Source of the DNA: Phyto melanocephala
Lineage: Eukaryota; Arthropoda; Insecta; Diptera; Rhinophoridae
Reading direction: 5' to 3'
DNA: 64,000 bases
NCBI GenBank assembly: GCA_941918925.1
Contig: OW799236.1
Coordinates: 64,938,685-65,002,684, forward strand
Shown: positions 33,060 to 44,372 of the stretch, piece by piece
Layout of the letters: every line of letters starts with the position of its first letter
Position numbering within the stretch: the first letter of the stretch is position 1
Made by a program: the position numbers and the translations under genes
The notes under the pieces: generated by a model
Databases searched by the model: none
What the model was told of the DNA's origin: nothing
The model's input: only the letters and a program-made list of their open reading frames with translations

Positions 33060-33960
33060 AAGTGCGATAATGTCATTTACCAATTTAGAATTGTTGGAGT
33101 TATTCACAAACTCAGATAAAATGCATTTAAATTGGCTATTGTGGAAAATCTACACGATTTACCAGGATACCACGAGATGAATGTTCATAGCAAAATTCAC
33201 TTCGTTTTCCTAACAATTAAAAAAATGGCTTACCTCACACCGTACGAAAAAAGCATTTATGAAAAACAACCCAGACTGGCTAAATGGAGTTACAACTTTT
33301 GAAAACATCGAAGAACCACATACATCCTCTGACAGCAAAAGAGGAAGACCAGCAAAAACTAGAAACGAGTGTTCTGAGTACACAAGAAAACGTAAACTTG
33401 AAAATGCCACAAAATATATATTTAAATCGCATCTTTCAGAAGCATTATGTCTTAATTTGTAAAAGATATAGATAAATCAAGGTCCGACATTACAAAAGCT
33501 GTGGTACTTGCAAGCCCAGACCGACTGCAGAGAATCAAAGGGAGTATTAAAAAAGATTACATCTGCCAAAAAAGAAGCAGTGCCACCTAATGTAAAGGTT
33601 ACTGAAGTATCGGCAGAGGTAAAACTGCAAGACTTAATGGATCATACAGCCAAACGCCTTATTCAAAGTTTGCCTGAAGAGCAAGCAGTATCACTTCCAG
33701 TTAGGCTTACATTGATTAATAAGTGGGGATGTGATTGATCATCCGGTCCGCGTAACAGTCCGAATTACTGGGGTCGACAATAATATTATAAAAAGGTTGG
33801 CAGTTATCCTAAATGTTATAAACTCTAGAGAAATGGTAAATGGCCCAAAGTTTGATGATTATGCATTATGCATATGTTAAATCTATTAGATAACGCTCCC
33901 AATGTTGATGACTATTTCAAAGAGAACTAACTAATAAAAACCAATTATTCTAGCTAAATA
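33060..33960 (+). pseudogene. Transib/RAG1-like transposase remnant
   Basis: Plus-strand pieces: MKNNPDWLNGVTTFENI followed by SKRGRPAKTRNECSEYTRKR; then TEVSAEVKLQDLMDHTAKRL and LTLINKWGCD; then, after loss of a large central part, ITGVDNNIIKRLAVILNVIN. I recall this order from a repetitive arthropod transposase-like protein that I place with Transib/RAG1-like recombinases; the terminal repeats and duplication support that, but the protein assignment alone is uncertain. The catalytic residues cannot be seen, so the element is non-autonomous. Confidence 0.55.
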
Positions 33961-34433
33961 AAATATATACTAGAAAAAATTATATCTATACTTAGCATAA
34001 ATATATTAATATTAAATATAATTTAAAAATGTGTTTCTGTAATAGAAATAAAAAAATTTTATATTTGTTTAACATGTTATATTAGATTGCTTTTTTCTAA
34101 ACTTTCGGATTTGAACAATGTGCATTGCAAAGCGCACCGGGTTAAACTAGTTACTTAATATAAATTTACTTAGATTTAAATATTAAAACTATATAAAAAT
34201 TTGTATTTGCGATACAAATAAAAAACTTATATTTAAAAAACATGTCAACATTTAACTGAAAAAATTATCCTATTTTAAACGCAATTTTTGGAGTACCCTG
34301 TAGCAGTATTTTGTAAACATTATTTTGAAGCCTAAAGTGTCCTCTGTCAATATGTTTTTAAATCTTTAAAATATCTTAATTATTTCAAAAGTTATGATTT
34401 TTGCAACGAAAAAAGTCAAAAGGCGCCACTGTC

Positions 34434-35016
34434 CGCCGTTTAGAGTTCACAAATTTATAAAACGATTTAGGATTTGATCTCATTTTCGACTTCATACGGA
34501 TTAAATAGTTGTCGTATGCAGATTTATTTACAAAATTGTAGTGAGAACGAGCAATACAGTATTTGGTATATTCTACAGATAATCCAGTCCTTTTATATTT
34601 CTTATATAATTAGTTTTTTTTGTTTTTAATAGTTCGGAGATACTTATTATTCCATGGTGGCCCAATATTGTTATTCTAATTGTAATTTTTGGGACAGTTT
34701 CAGAAATGCAGCGGCGTAGTGTTGAATAGAAGATAGAAACAACATCATCTAAGTTTTCGATGGAGATTATACTATCCCAGTTAACGTTTGATAACAAAGA
34801 GTTAAGCTTCTGATAAATAGTTTGCACCATCGGCTGGTTGACAAATGCAAGATCAAGAAGTTTTCCATTAACATTGTTTGCATGGTTAATTTGAAAAAGT
34901 CTATAGCTTGTGAGTAAGTGAATGAATTCATTTGTAACTGTAGGAATTAGATAGTTTATTTCTGAAGATTTATTCCACGATATGTTAGGTAGATTAAAAT
35001 CTCCCAATACAAAAAA
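34434..35016 (-). pseudogene. Jockey/CR1-group LINE, piece 3: EN C-terminal half
   Basis: The minus strand reads FFVLGDFNLPNISWNKS (the endonuclease G-D-F-N motif), then LDLAFVN and a long stretch ending with MRSNPKSFYKFVNSKRR at the Transib junction. It is a continuous reading frame across most of the piece, showing moderate age. Confidence 0.85.
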
Positions 35017-35273
35017 CAAGTAAAAGCGCTATATTCGGCCGTGCCGAATCTTATATACCCTTCACAACGTGTAGTCATGCAATAACAGTAAATTCACATA
35101 TGTATGTTTAAAAAACAAAAAAAAAAAAAAAAAATTAAAAAAAAAAATTTTTTAAAAAAAAATTAAAAAAAAAAAATTATTATATACATATATAATATAT
35201 ATAAAACAAAAAAAAAATAAAAAAAAAATAAAAAAAAAATAATAATAAAAATATATATAATATATTAAATAAA

Positions 35274-35304
<31 letters not shown>

Positions 35305-35750
35305 TAAAAAAAAATTTTAAAAAAATTAAAAAAGAAATTTTTTTGGCTCAGCTGGGATTCGATGCCACGTTTTCCCTAACCAGTATACACGTTTGTATGT
35401 ATGTATGTTGTTGTTGTAATGTTGTTTTTGTGAAAAGAAAATCGAGGTGGTCGTGAGTTTTTGCTCATATCTCAGTTGTTTATGTACCGATGTTTCTGGT
35501 TTTCAAAACCGATCTACTCCCGAATATTTCTGATATTTTAATACCTTACCCGGGTCCAACCTATGTCGGGGGGCTTCAAAAAGTTGATTTCAACATACAC
35601 ACGGACAGACGGTCAGACGGACAGACGGACCGACTGACAGGGCTTAATCGACTTCCCTATTCATAAGCTTTCAGAAAATATATACTTTATGGGGTCGGAA
35701 ATGAAAATTGTAGAAATTTCACACGGAATGACAATCCTATATATACCCTT
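35017..35750 (-). mobile_element. DINE-1-like Helentron, copy with odd 5' end
   Basis: Minus orientation with CTTGT at about 35016. At its other end the usual stem is replaced by a short plus-oriented TATACCCTTCACACAGTG (35753-35770) that abuts the next DINE copy. It carries long A tracts and the gtccgtctg units. Confidence 0.7.
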
Positions 35751-35770
35751 TTTATACCCTTCACACAGTG

Positions 35771-36554
35771 AACAAGTAAAAGCGCTATATTCGGCCGTGC
35801 CGAATCTTATATACCCTTCACAACGTGTAGTCATGCAATAACAGTAAATTCACGTATGTATGTTAAAAAAAACAAAAAAAAAAATAAAAAAAAAATTTAA
35901 AAAAAAAAATTTAAAAAAAAAATTTAAAAAAAAAATTAAAAAAAAAAAATTATTATATACATATATAATATATATAAAACAAAAAAAAAATAAAAAAAAA
36001 ATTAAAAAAAAAAAATAAAAAAAAATAATAATAAAAATATATATAATATATTAAATAAAAAATAAAAAAAAAATAAAAAAAAAATTAAAAAAAAAAATTT
36101 TAAAAAAATTTAAAAAAAAATTTTTTTGCCTCAGCTGGGATTCGATGCCACGTTTTCTCTAACCAGTATACACGTTTGTATGTATGTATGTTGTTGTTGT
36201 AATGTTGTTTTTATGAAAAGAAAATCGAGGTGGTCGTGGGTTTTTGCTCATATCTCAGTTGTTTATGTACCGATGTTTCTGATTTTCAATACCGATCTAC
36301 TCCCGAATATTTCTGATATTTTAATAACTTACCCGGGTCCAACCTATGTCGGGGGGCTTCAAAAAGTTGATTTCAACATACACACGGACAGACGGTCAGA
36401 CGGACAGACGGACAGACGGTCAGGGCTTAATCGACTCCTCTATTCATAAGCTTTCAGAAAATATATACTTTATGGGGTCGGAAATGAAAATTGTAGAAAT
36501 TTCACACGGAATGACAAACCTATATATACCCTTTTTCACTGTGTGAAGGGTATA
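35771..36554 (-). mobile_element. DINE-1-like Helentron, head-to-tail neighbour
   Basis: A complete minus-oriented copy ending CTTGT at about 35772 and starting TATACCCTTCACACAGTG at 36554. It follows the previous copy in the same orientation, the head-to-tail arrangement typical of Helitron-group elements. Confidence 0.75.
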
Positions 36555-36713
36555 ATAAATCAGATGGAATAGATTGTTGGAAAACAATATCAATGGCAAA
36601 GATGTGAGTATTGTATACATCCAGAGAAGAGTTTGGAGGAATGTATGAGCACTTAACGTATAAATTTGTATTTCTCAGTCGAAGTTTTACAGCTACAAAT
36701 TCGATGTCATCAT
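36555..36713 (-). pseudogene. Jockey/CR1-group LINE, piece 2: EN middle
   Basis: The minus strand reads DDIEFVAVKLRLRNTNLYV and CSYIPPNSSLDVYNTHIF. It joins pieces 1 and 3 exactly in frame when the Helentron insertions on either side are removed. Confidence 0.85.
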
Positions 36714-38152
36714 TATACCCTTCACCTGTGGTGCACAAGGGTATATATAGCTTTGTCATTCCGTTTGTAATTTCTACAATTTTCATTTCAGACCCCATAA
36801 AGTATATATTTTCTGAAAGCTTATGATAGAGGAGTCGATTAAGCCCTGTCCGTCTGTCCGTGTGTTGGTTGAAATCAGCTTTTAGAAGCAACTATATGTT
36901 CCTCAGATCTGTATATGGTATCAATCTATTGGAAATATCCAGGAATGAATCGCTATTGAAATTCAGCACAATCGCCCCATAACTTTCTGAGATATGAGCA
37001 AAAAACCACGACCACCTCGTTTTTTTCACAATTACAACAACAACCTACATACATACTGGTAAGAGTAAACGTGACATCGAATTCCAGCTAAGCCAGAAAA
37101 ATTTTATTTTTTTTTATATATTATTTATATTTTATTATTTTTTTTTTATATTTTTTTTAATATTTTTATACCCTTCACACAGTGAAAAAGGGTATATATA
37201 GGTTTGTCATTCCGTGTGAAATTTCTACAATTTTGATTTCCGACCCCATAAAGTATATATTTTCTGAAAGCTTATGAATAGGGAAGTCGATTAAGCCCTG
37301 TCAGTCTGTCCGTCTGTCCGTGTGTATGTTGAAATCAACTTTTTGAAGCCCCCCGACATCGCTTGGACTCGGGTGATGTATTAAAATATCAGAAATATTC
37401 GGGAGTAGATCGGTATTGAAAATCAGAAACATCGGTACATAAACAACTGAGATATGAGCAAAAACCCACGACCACCTCGGTTTTTTTTCACAAAAACAAC
37501 ATTACAACAACAACATACATACATACAAACGTGTATACTGGTTAGAGAAAACGTGGCATCGAATCCCAGCTGAGCCAAAAAAATTTTTTTTTTCAATTTT
37601 TTTAAAAAATTTTTTTAAATTTTTTTTTTATTTTTTATTTAATATATTATTTATATTTTTATTATTTTTTTTTTAAATTTTTTTTTTTTTAATTTTTTTT
37701 TGTTTTATATATATTATATATATAATAATTTTTTAAAAAAATTTTTTTTTTAAATTTTTTTTTTAAATTTTTTATTTTTTTTTGTTTTTTTAACATACTT
37801 ACGTGAATTTATAATTTTACAATGGGATGTTTTTATATATGTATGATTTTATATGTATGTACGTATTTCATATGGGATGAATGGTGACACAAACTACTGT
37901 TATTGCATGACTACACGTTGTGAAGGGTATATAAGATTCGGCACGGCCGAATATAGCACTCTTACTTGTTTTTTTATTATTTTTTTTTTATTTTGAATAT
38001 ATATTTTTTTTGTAATTTTTTTTTATGTTTTTTACATGTATGTACGTATTTTACATGAGATGAATGGTAAAACAAACAATTGTTATTGTATGACTGCACG
38101 TTGTGAAGGGTATATAAGATTCGGCACGGCCGAATATAGCACTGTTACTTGT
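36714..38152 (+). mobile_element. DINE-1-like Helentron, outer copy inserted in LINE endonuclease
   Basis: The 5' end TATACCCTTCACCTGTGGTG folds on CACAAGGGTATATATA; the 3' end is the hairpin plus CTTGT at 38152. It holds a nested complete copy (37167-37969). Excision at a T|T position restores the endonuclease frame. Confidence 0.8.
37167..37969 (+). mobile_element. DINE-1-like Helentron nested in another copy
   Basis: 803 bp, starting TATACCCTTCACACAGTG and ending with the hairpin and CTTGT. It is inserted in a T-rich tract of the outer element, and both are in the same orientation. Confidence 0.8.
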
Positions 38153-39120
38153 TAAGTATAACATTGATTTCTTCACAACGAAAATCGTTATGTGCGGCAA
38201 TGAGCACACCTCCACCCAACATATGTGATCGATCATGTCTGAACATTTGGTATTTTGAAGAAAATAATATTTCGTTGTTATTAATACATTTCTTATCGCT
38301 TAACCAAGTTTTAGTAAAGACAATGATGTGGTATGAAAAATCAAAACTATTTGCATAAAGTGTGGTTAATTTCATATTAAGGCCTCGGGCATTTTGGTAA
38401 ACAATATTAAAAGGATTATCGGTAGAAAAATTGTTTATCAGGATTGACTATAGTACTAAAATTTTCTTCTGGTACGATGATTTTGAAAGATTTACTCCGT
38501 TTTTCCGAGTTATTAAATTTAAAAGCAGATAATTCACAATCGTATTCAAGCCTTAATTTAATGTAGTCAGCAACAGCCTTAGAAGTAGTATCAGATGAAA
38601 ATCGAGCAGCAAAAATTGTTTTCTTTGGAGAAATTACTTTCAGTATTGCAGAATTGTGAATTAATTGGTTGAATGTCGTTTTGAAAATTTTTATTACTTG
38701 CAATTTGTTGAATAAGATTAATATTAGGTTGCAATATTTCGGTGTTATGAGGGAGAGTCGATGAAAATTTGTTTGACTCATGGAGAAAATCACTGGAGCA
38801 TAACGAGGGATTAGTTTTCGGATTTTGAGATGGTTTTACAGGTAGGTACATTAATTATGAAAGAAATCGTAGACGGACTCGGACGTGTTTGATTATCGCA
38901 AGTGTTTTGATCAACAGAAGAGTTGTTAGTAGACATAACAGGAGGTAACGAGTTTAAAGTTAGAGTTGTTTTCCTTCTTTTGGGCGAGAATGACGCATTA
39001 TCAAATAATGCTTTGAATTTTAAAAATCTTTGGGATAAACATTTTCTGAGTAAACGCACAAGAAATTTACGTGAAAGTGGTCTATATGATAGAAATTTTT
39101 ATTTATAATACGTATACAGA
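38153..39120 (-). pseudogene. Jockey/CR1-group LINE, piece 1: ORF1 and EN N-terminus
   Basis: The endonuclease start reads KLTTLYANSFDFSYHIIVFT and HMLGGGVLIAAHNDF (38145-38375). ORF1 lies upstream in two overlapping frames (38416-38793 and 38591-39059) and includes PKKTIFAARFSSDTTSKAVA, which resembles ORF1 proteins of CR1/Jockey-group LINEs, preceded by a low-complexity serine/asparagine-rich region. Frameshifts are present. The 5' end of the LINE is not defined and may extend into 39121-39545. Confidence 0.75.
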
Positions 39121-39546
39121 AAAATCATCAAATCATTTTATGTGTAAATGCAGGGTTAATGACAGTCAGTTTAAAGAGAGCTAACGGTGAAAGCAATAAT
39201 ATTAATACATATTAAGTCAAAAAACAATACAAAAGCAATATAAATGTGAGTGGAGAGCGAAGTGAATCAACTCATACATTTCTCTGCTGTGTACATAAAT
39301 TTTTAAAATTTAATACTTTTTCCTATTTTTATAAAAAAGAGCCAAGAGTCACTTTTAACCGTAATTTATTTATGTTACTGTCTGATAATCTCTTATTTAT
39401 AAGCTTTTATTATTATAAAAGTCCTCACAAACTCTTCGAAATAAATCCAAGTTTGCATAGTCTTAAATTATGTGCTGCACAAATAAACCGGAACAAGAAA
39501 TACAGGAGCAATGTGTATTTAAAATACGTCTCGCGTTTATTCCATA
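39121..39546. other. Possible LINE 5' UTR, nothing coding
   Basis: No homology is recognised. gagagcgaagtgaatcaact (near 39253) could be near the LINE 5' end, but I have no second copy to compare. Confidence 0.35.
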
Positions 39547-40931
39547 CTAGCATATAACCCGCTACTACGATAGCGAAGTTCTTATTGAAGTTCTATTTGC
39601 AATTATTAAATATTTTTGGTTCAATTTAAGAAAACTTTTATCTCTTATTTAATTTACTTAGAAAAATAAAAAGTAGAGTAAGGATATATCGGCCATATAT
39701 TTCCTAACTAAAAGCAAGATCAATGCTACTGAGTTCGAAAAATTAAGATTCATAATTTGCAAAAATGACTTTAAAAAAAATAAAAGTAACATTTTTTCTT
39801 TCACTAAAACTTCCACTTGGTTTATTATTACCTACATTCAGAATTCTATGTATACAAAATATAAAAAAAAAATATTAGGAGTTGGACCACAGATCAATAA
39901 ACACTAATTTTAAGAATCTATGTTAACACAAACGTAAAAATACAAAGAGTTAAAAAAAAATGCGAGAAGGCTTTTTTGTGTTACCAATATCATTATAATT
40001 CTCAACTTGAACCAATAATCCTTTATTTCACAATTTCAGCTGCATAAACGTCGAAAATACAAAAAGTTCCATAAAATTCAAAGAAGTACCTGTTTGGTCG
40101 CCCATAACATTTTCAGTCTCACCTCGTATTAATAGTCATTAATTTAAAAATTCTAGCTTCGCAAACGTTGAATATACAAAAAGTACCATAAAAAATCAAA
40201 AAAGTACCTTTTTGGTCACACGTAACATTTTTAGTCTCACCTGGAATCGAAAGTTCTTGATTGTACAATCCTGCCTTCATAAACGTAGAAAATACAAAAA
40301 GTACCATAAAAATTCAAAAAAGTACCTGTTTGGTCGACCATAACATTTTCAGTCTCACCTCGTATCAATAGTCACTAATTTCAAAGTTCTAGCTTCGCAA
40401 ACGTAGCAACATTTTTTGGTCGCCCATAACATTTTTAGTGTCACCTGGAATCAATAGTCCTTGATTGTACAATCCTACATTTTTGATCCAAGTTCCAAAT
40501 TCCAAGCTTAAAATGTTGAAATATCTATGTAACAAAATATTTTAATAGACATCATTTAAAGTCAGGAAATCTACTCTTTTTTGCATAAAAGTAATTATGT
40601 TCTAAAAAGTACCAAACTCTTTTCCCGATTTTTCCCTTCCCTGTTATAAATGTGTTTAAATTTTTACTAAATTACATAATTTTTTATGTCTGGTGAAATC
40701 CTAATTAAAAATTTTGTAAAAATTGGCCGTCTAATTAGGAATTATATACATTTTCCGTAATTTTCCCCTTTTTGGTACCTTTTTTGTCTCCAAAAAAGTT
40801 TCAAAAAATTTCACCTAAATAGTTGTCCATATTCTATTAGGAAATAATAATTATCAAATTTTGTCCAATTGAATAATATTAAAAAAGTTTCTTTTAAAAA
40901 AAGTACCAAAAAAAGGGACGATTTATAAAGG

Positions 40932-42798
40932 TGTTACGGATTTTTTTCTATTAATTTTTTCTTCTTGAAAAACCTCCTATGCCTTTCAAAATTACACATT
41001 CGAATTTTCTGGCAAGGCCCGATAATTCTACGTTTCTTTTAGAACTTTACACATTTGCATATACATATGTACATATACATATGCAACTGTTACGGTTGGC
41101 AACCAATTTTTTTTATATGAGTTTCGATAGACGATCACAAACGGAAAGTTTTGTCACCTCTCACGTCCTTACGTCTCCTCTTACAATTGCCATCACCTCA
41201 GTTTACCGTTAAATTGTTTGACCAATAGCAGCACGACACATTTCAAACCGGTTTTGTGGAAAGAGGAATGGAAAAGAGAAAAGATTTTGCAAGTGATGCC
41301 TTTCAGCGATTTGCTGATTTTGCATAATTTTTACAAGGGCCCAGTAGGCAAGATCACCTACTGGCAACTTTGCAAAAAGAAAAAGAAAGGGAAAGAGAAG
41401 AAAAGAAAAATGAGATTAAGAAAAGTTGAAAGTTGATCTTAAGATGTTAAAAAGGGGAGTCAGTTTTATGAAGTCAAAGATGGCAGTCGAAAAGCCTTTA
41501 ATTATAAAAAAAAATTAGAACTAACTAACTAAACTTGTAAATCAATAAACAATTTTGTGTGGCAGTAAAATGTATTTGTAAAAAAAAAATTAGCATAAGT
41601 GCGGTATTTTATTGACAATAGAAAAATCCTTAAACAGTTTCATCTGGAAAAAGTGTGGCAAATAGTGTTTGTGGTGTGACCCCTACTTGGGGAAAAAAAA
41701 ATACATTATATAAAAAAACATACAAATGCTTGAACAAATTTATAGAATAATTAATTGTACGAATATTAAAACGCTATATTAATTTTGCAAATTTGAAAAC
41801 AGTATTTTTTTAAGAAAATATGTTCTAGTGTTGCCTAGTTACAAAAGAAAACTTTGAATTGCATGTAATACGACACTTTGACGTACATGTGTGTATGTAA
41901 ATATTTAGCGAACTAAATCTAAAAACTCAGAAATTTTTGCTTTAAACTAACAATTTTATTGTTTAAGAAAAATCGAAGAATTTTAAAATACATACACACA
42001 ACAAGCAAATTAAGCGAATAATACAAAAATCACTGTTAGAGAAATAGACAGTGACTTATTATTCTGTGCGGAAAAAAATAATAACGACATGTGCATCAGC
42101 AACGACAAGTTCATCAGCAACGACAAGTTCATCAGCAACGACAAGTTCGCCAGCAACGACAAATTCACCTGCAACGACCCGTCACCAACAACACTATTTT
42201 GCTAAGTATCGTTATTATAATTAATTTATCATTATACTTTTATTATTAATTCTATTGTTATTACTGGTAGTAGTAAGGTACCCTTAATTATAAAGTATAT
42301 GTATACCGAAAAACTGTATTTTTATTACGAACAATAATGGCCGATATTTAAAATTGTAAAAATAAATATTTTTGAACTATGAAATTTTAAATCTAATTAT
42401 TAGAGGAGGAATGTTGGAGGTAAGTGGAATGCACTGAGCGGGTGATCACAATATTGGGACAGACATAAAATTTTAGGTACTTAGTCTGTCATAGGAGCAA
42501 ATTGCGGGAGGGAAAACAATAGTACCAGGCATGACGATCCACCTGGTCATGCCAACGTTTGCATAACGACAGCGCTGTAAGATTTTAAAAGCTTTGTTTA
42601 AAAATTTTCCGTACTCTAAAGGTGTGTAGGGTACGGTCATATGTTCACGTGCCAAATACCCCGGGTTGAGAACCACTGACCTTTTTGCTCGAGCTAGCTG
42701 GCAACCGCCTTTCACGCCCTTAACCCAATATTTGGCGTGGGTATGTTTCGCTTTTATTATTTTTGTATTTGGTAGTCGAAAAATACCGGCACGTAACA
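40932..42798 (+). repeat. Gypsy 5' LTR
   Basis: 1867 bp. It contains short ORFs shared with the other LTR and a small tandem array of agcaacgacaagttcatc units (about 42095-42180). Confidence 0.93.
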
Positions 42799-42802
42799 TA
42801 GA

Positions 42803-42814
42803 TGGCGCCCAACG
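42803..42814 (+). promoter_or_regulatory. tRNA-Lys primer-binding site
   Basis: TGGCGCCCAACG lies four bases inside the 5' LTR. It is complementary to the 3' end (with CCA) of insect tRNA-Lys, as in Osvaldo-type elements. Confidence 0.8.
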
Positions 42815-42945
42815 CAAAGCAATTTGCACAAAGTTAATGTTAGCCCAACGCAAAGCAATTTGCACAAAGTGAGGTTAATGTTAGCCCAACGCAAGGCAAT
42901 TTGCAAAACGTGAGGTTAATATTAGCCCAACGTAAAGCAAAACTT
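42805..42945 (+). repeat. Tandem repeats of the primer-site region in the gypsy leader
   Basis: About four imperfect units of roughly 35-41 bp, each starting cccaacgcaaagcaatttgc and ending gttaatgttag or similar. The first unit overlaps the primer-binding site. Confidence 0.75.
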
Positions 42946-44372
42946 GTTCTTGTAAGATTTATTTTACCTAACGGAAAATAAATTTTACTTAACACGAAAC
43001 GAATTTGACAATGTAAATTATTATTTCTTCCACCTGAAGTAACACATCGTTGACGTAATGCAAACGTAAGTTTACGTAATAGTATATAGGGCTCGAATAA
43101 TTAAATTTTCTTTTATTTGGCGTAAGTCATGACTTCTGGGAGACTAAACCTGGATTCATTTGCGACGCTAAAATGAAGGGAAGTTGGAAATGGTGATTGT
43201 TCGTTGACTAGCGTAAGTCATGATTTCTGGGTATGTAAACCTGGTATCATTTGCGACGCAAGATTGGCGAACAATAATTATTTCATGATATTCGGTAACA
43301 CCTTCGAATTTTGTTTTTTTATGTCGGAGATATGATAAGTCCGAGCTGACGACAACTAGTCGAGCAGTCATCGTTGCGATCATTTCCCAATATTAGAAAA
43401 CATTTCGAATAAAGGAATTATTTAATATTTCTGTGACTTCCCTATCAGAATACGTATTTTTTTTTTTGATTGTGATTTTTTTTGAACACGTTCTATTTTA
43501 ATTGACTGAGACATCAGTTTTTCTGGGAAAAGTAGGAAACTGATTAGCCAATCAATAACGAGAAGAGTCAGCATACTATTGTATCTTAGCATTCTCGACG
43601 TATAGAACAATGTGATCACCGTTTGGCAACCACAGCACCCATCATTCCTCCTCCGTACGATTTAAATTTTTTTTATATTTTCATTTAAATTATATTATTC
43701 CATAACACGTATAATTTTTTTTTGATTTAATTTCATTCAAATGACGAAAAAAAAAATTTTTTTTTCCCAATAAACAAAAATTTTTATCAAAATTAAATTA
43801 AATTAATATATGTATATTAATTGAATTTTTTTTTCAAATAAATTTAATCCCATTTTAAATAAGAAACATTTTTTTTTAAAATAACGGGAATTTAAAATAA
43901 CTTGGAAAAAACAAACCAATTTGTTTTCTCAAGATTAACTTTTTTATCACTATTAAAATTTATTTTTTTAAAACTTTTTTTTTCCTCACGATTAAAATTT
44001 GTTTTCGCAAAAAGGAAAAAAAGGGAGTATTTTATCTTCTTGATTAAAAATTATCTTCATTATTATCTTCACAAGAAAAATTATTTTATCTTCACGATTA
44101 AAAAAATTAAATTTTGCAAGAAAAATTATTTTATCCTCATGATAAAAAAATTTGGCTTTGCAAGAAAATTTTTTTTTCTTCACGATTAAAATTTGCTTTC
44201 AGTTTTTTTTTCACGACTTTTCACAACATTTTTTTAGTGATTTTTCAAAATGTTTTTTTTTATTTTTTTAAATCTTTTCTAAACTACCATTAATCAAGTT
44301 CCCATACGCGATAAAGGCTACACGTATAGAATCTTTTTTCTTTTCCCCCTTGCAAATAAAAATTCCTTTTTT
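42946..44372 (+). other. Gypsy leader region
   Basis: About 1.4 kb between the leader repeats and gag with no conserved ORF. It contains a pair of similar segments with gcgtaagtcatga and tttctgggt (near 43120 and 43210) and a strongly AT-rich stretch (43660-44340). It probably holds packaging and translation-control signals. Confidence 0.5.

Larger units (their letters stand above)
31308..34433 (+). mobile_element. Transib-like DNA transposon, internally deleted
   Basis: A 3126-bp insertion. The left end is CACAGTGGCGCC and the right end reads GACAGTGGCGCC on the opposite strand. It is flanked by perfect 5-bp duplications cgccg (31303-31307, 34434-34438). Five-bp GC-rich duplications and CAC-A-x-TG ends are the hallmark of Transib elements, relatives of the RAG recombinase. 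The interior holds broken plus-strand coding pieces and a nested DINE element (32141-32920). Removing it restores the LINE reading frame. Confidence 0.75.

Noticed and set aside
40979..41436. Two short ORFs (77 and 72 codons) in the gypsy LTR, repeated at 49371-49828
   Set aside because: They are identical because the LTRs are identical, show no domain, and there is no sign of translation. They could be chance ORFs in a long LTR.
43902..44189. Lysine/phenylalanine-rich ORFs on both strands
   Set aside because: Artifact of the AT-rich gypsy leader, with no domain and opposite-strand shadows of equal length.
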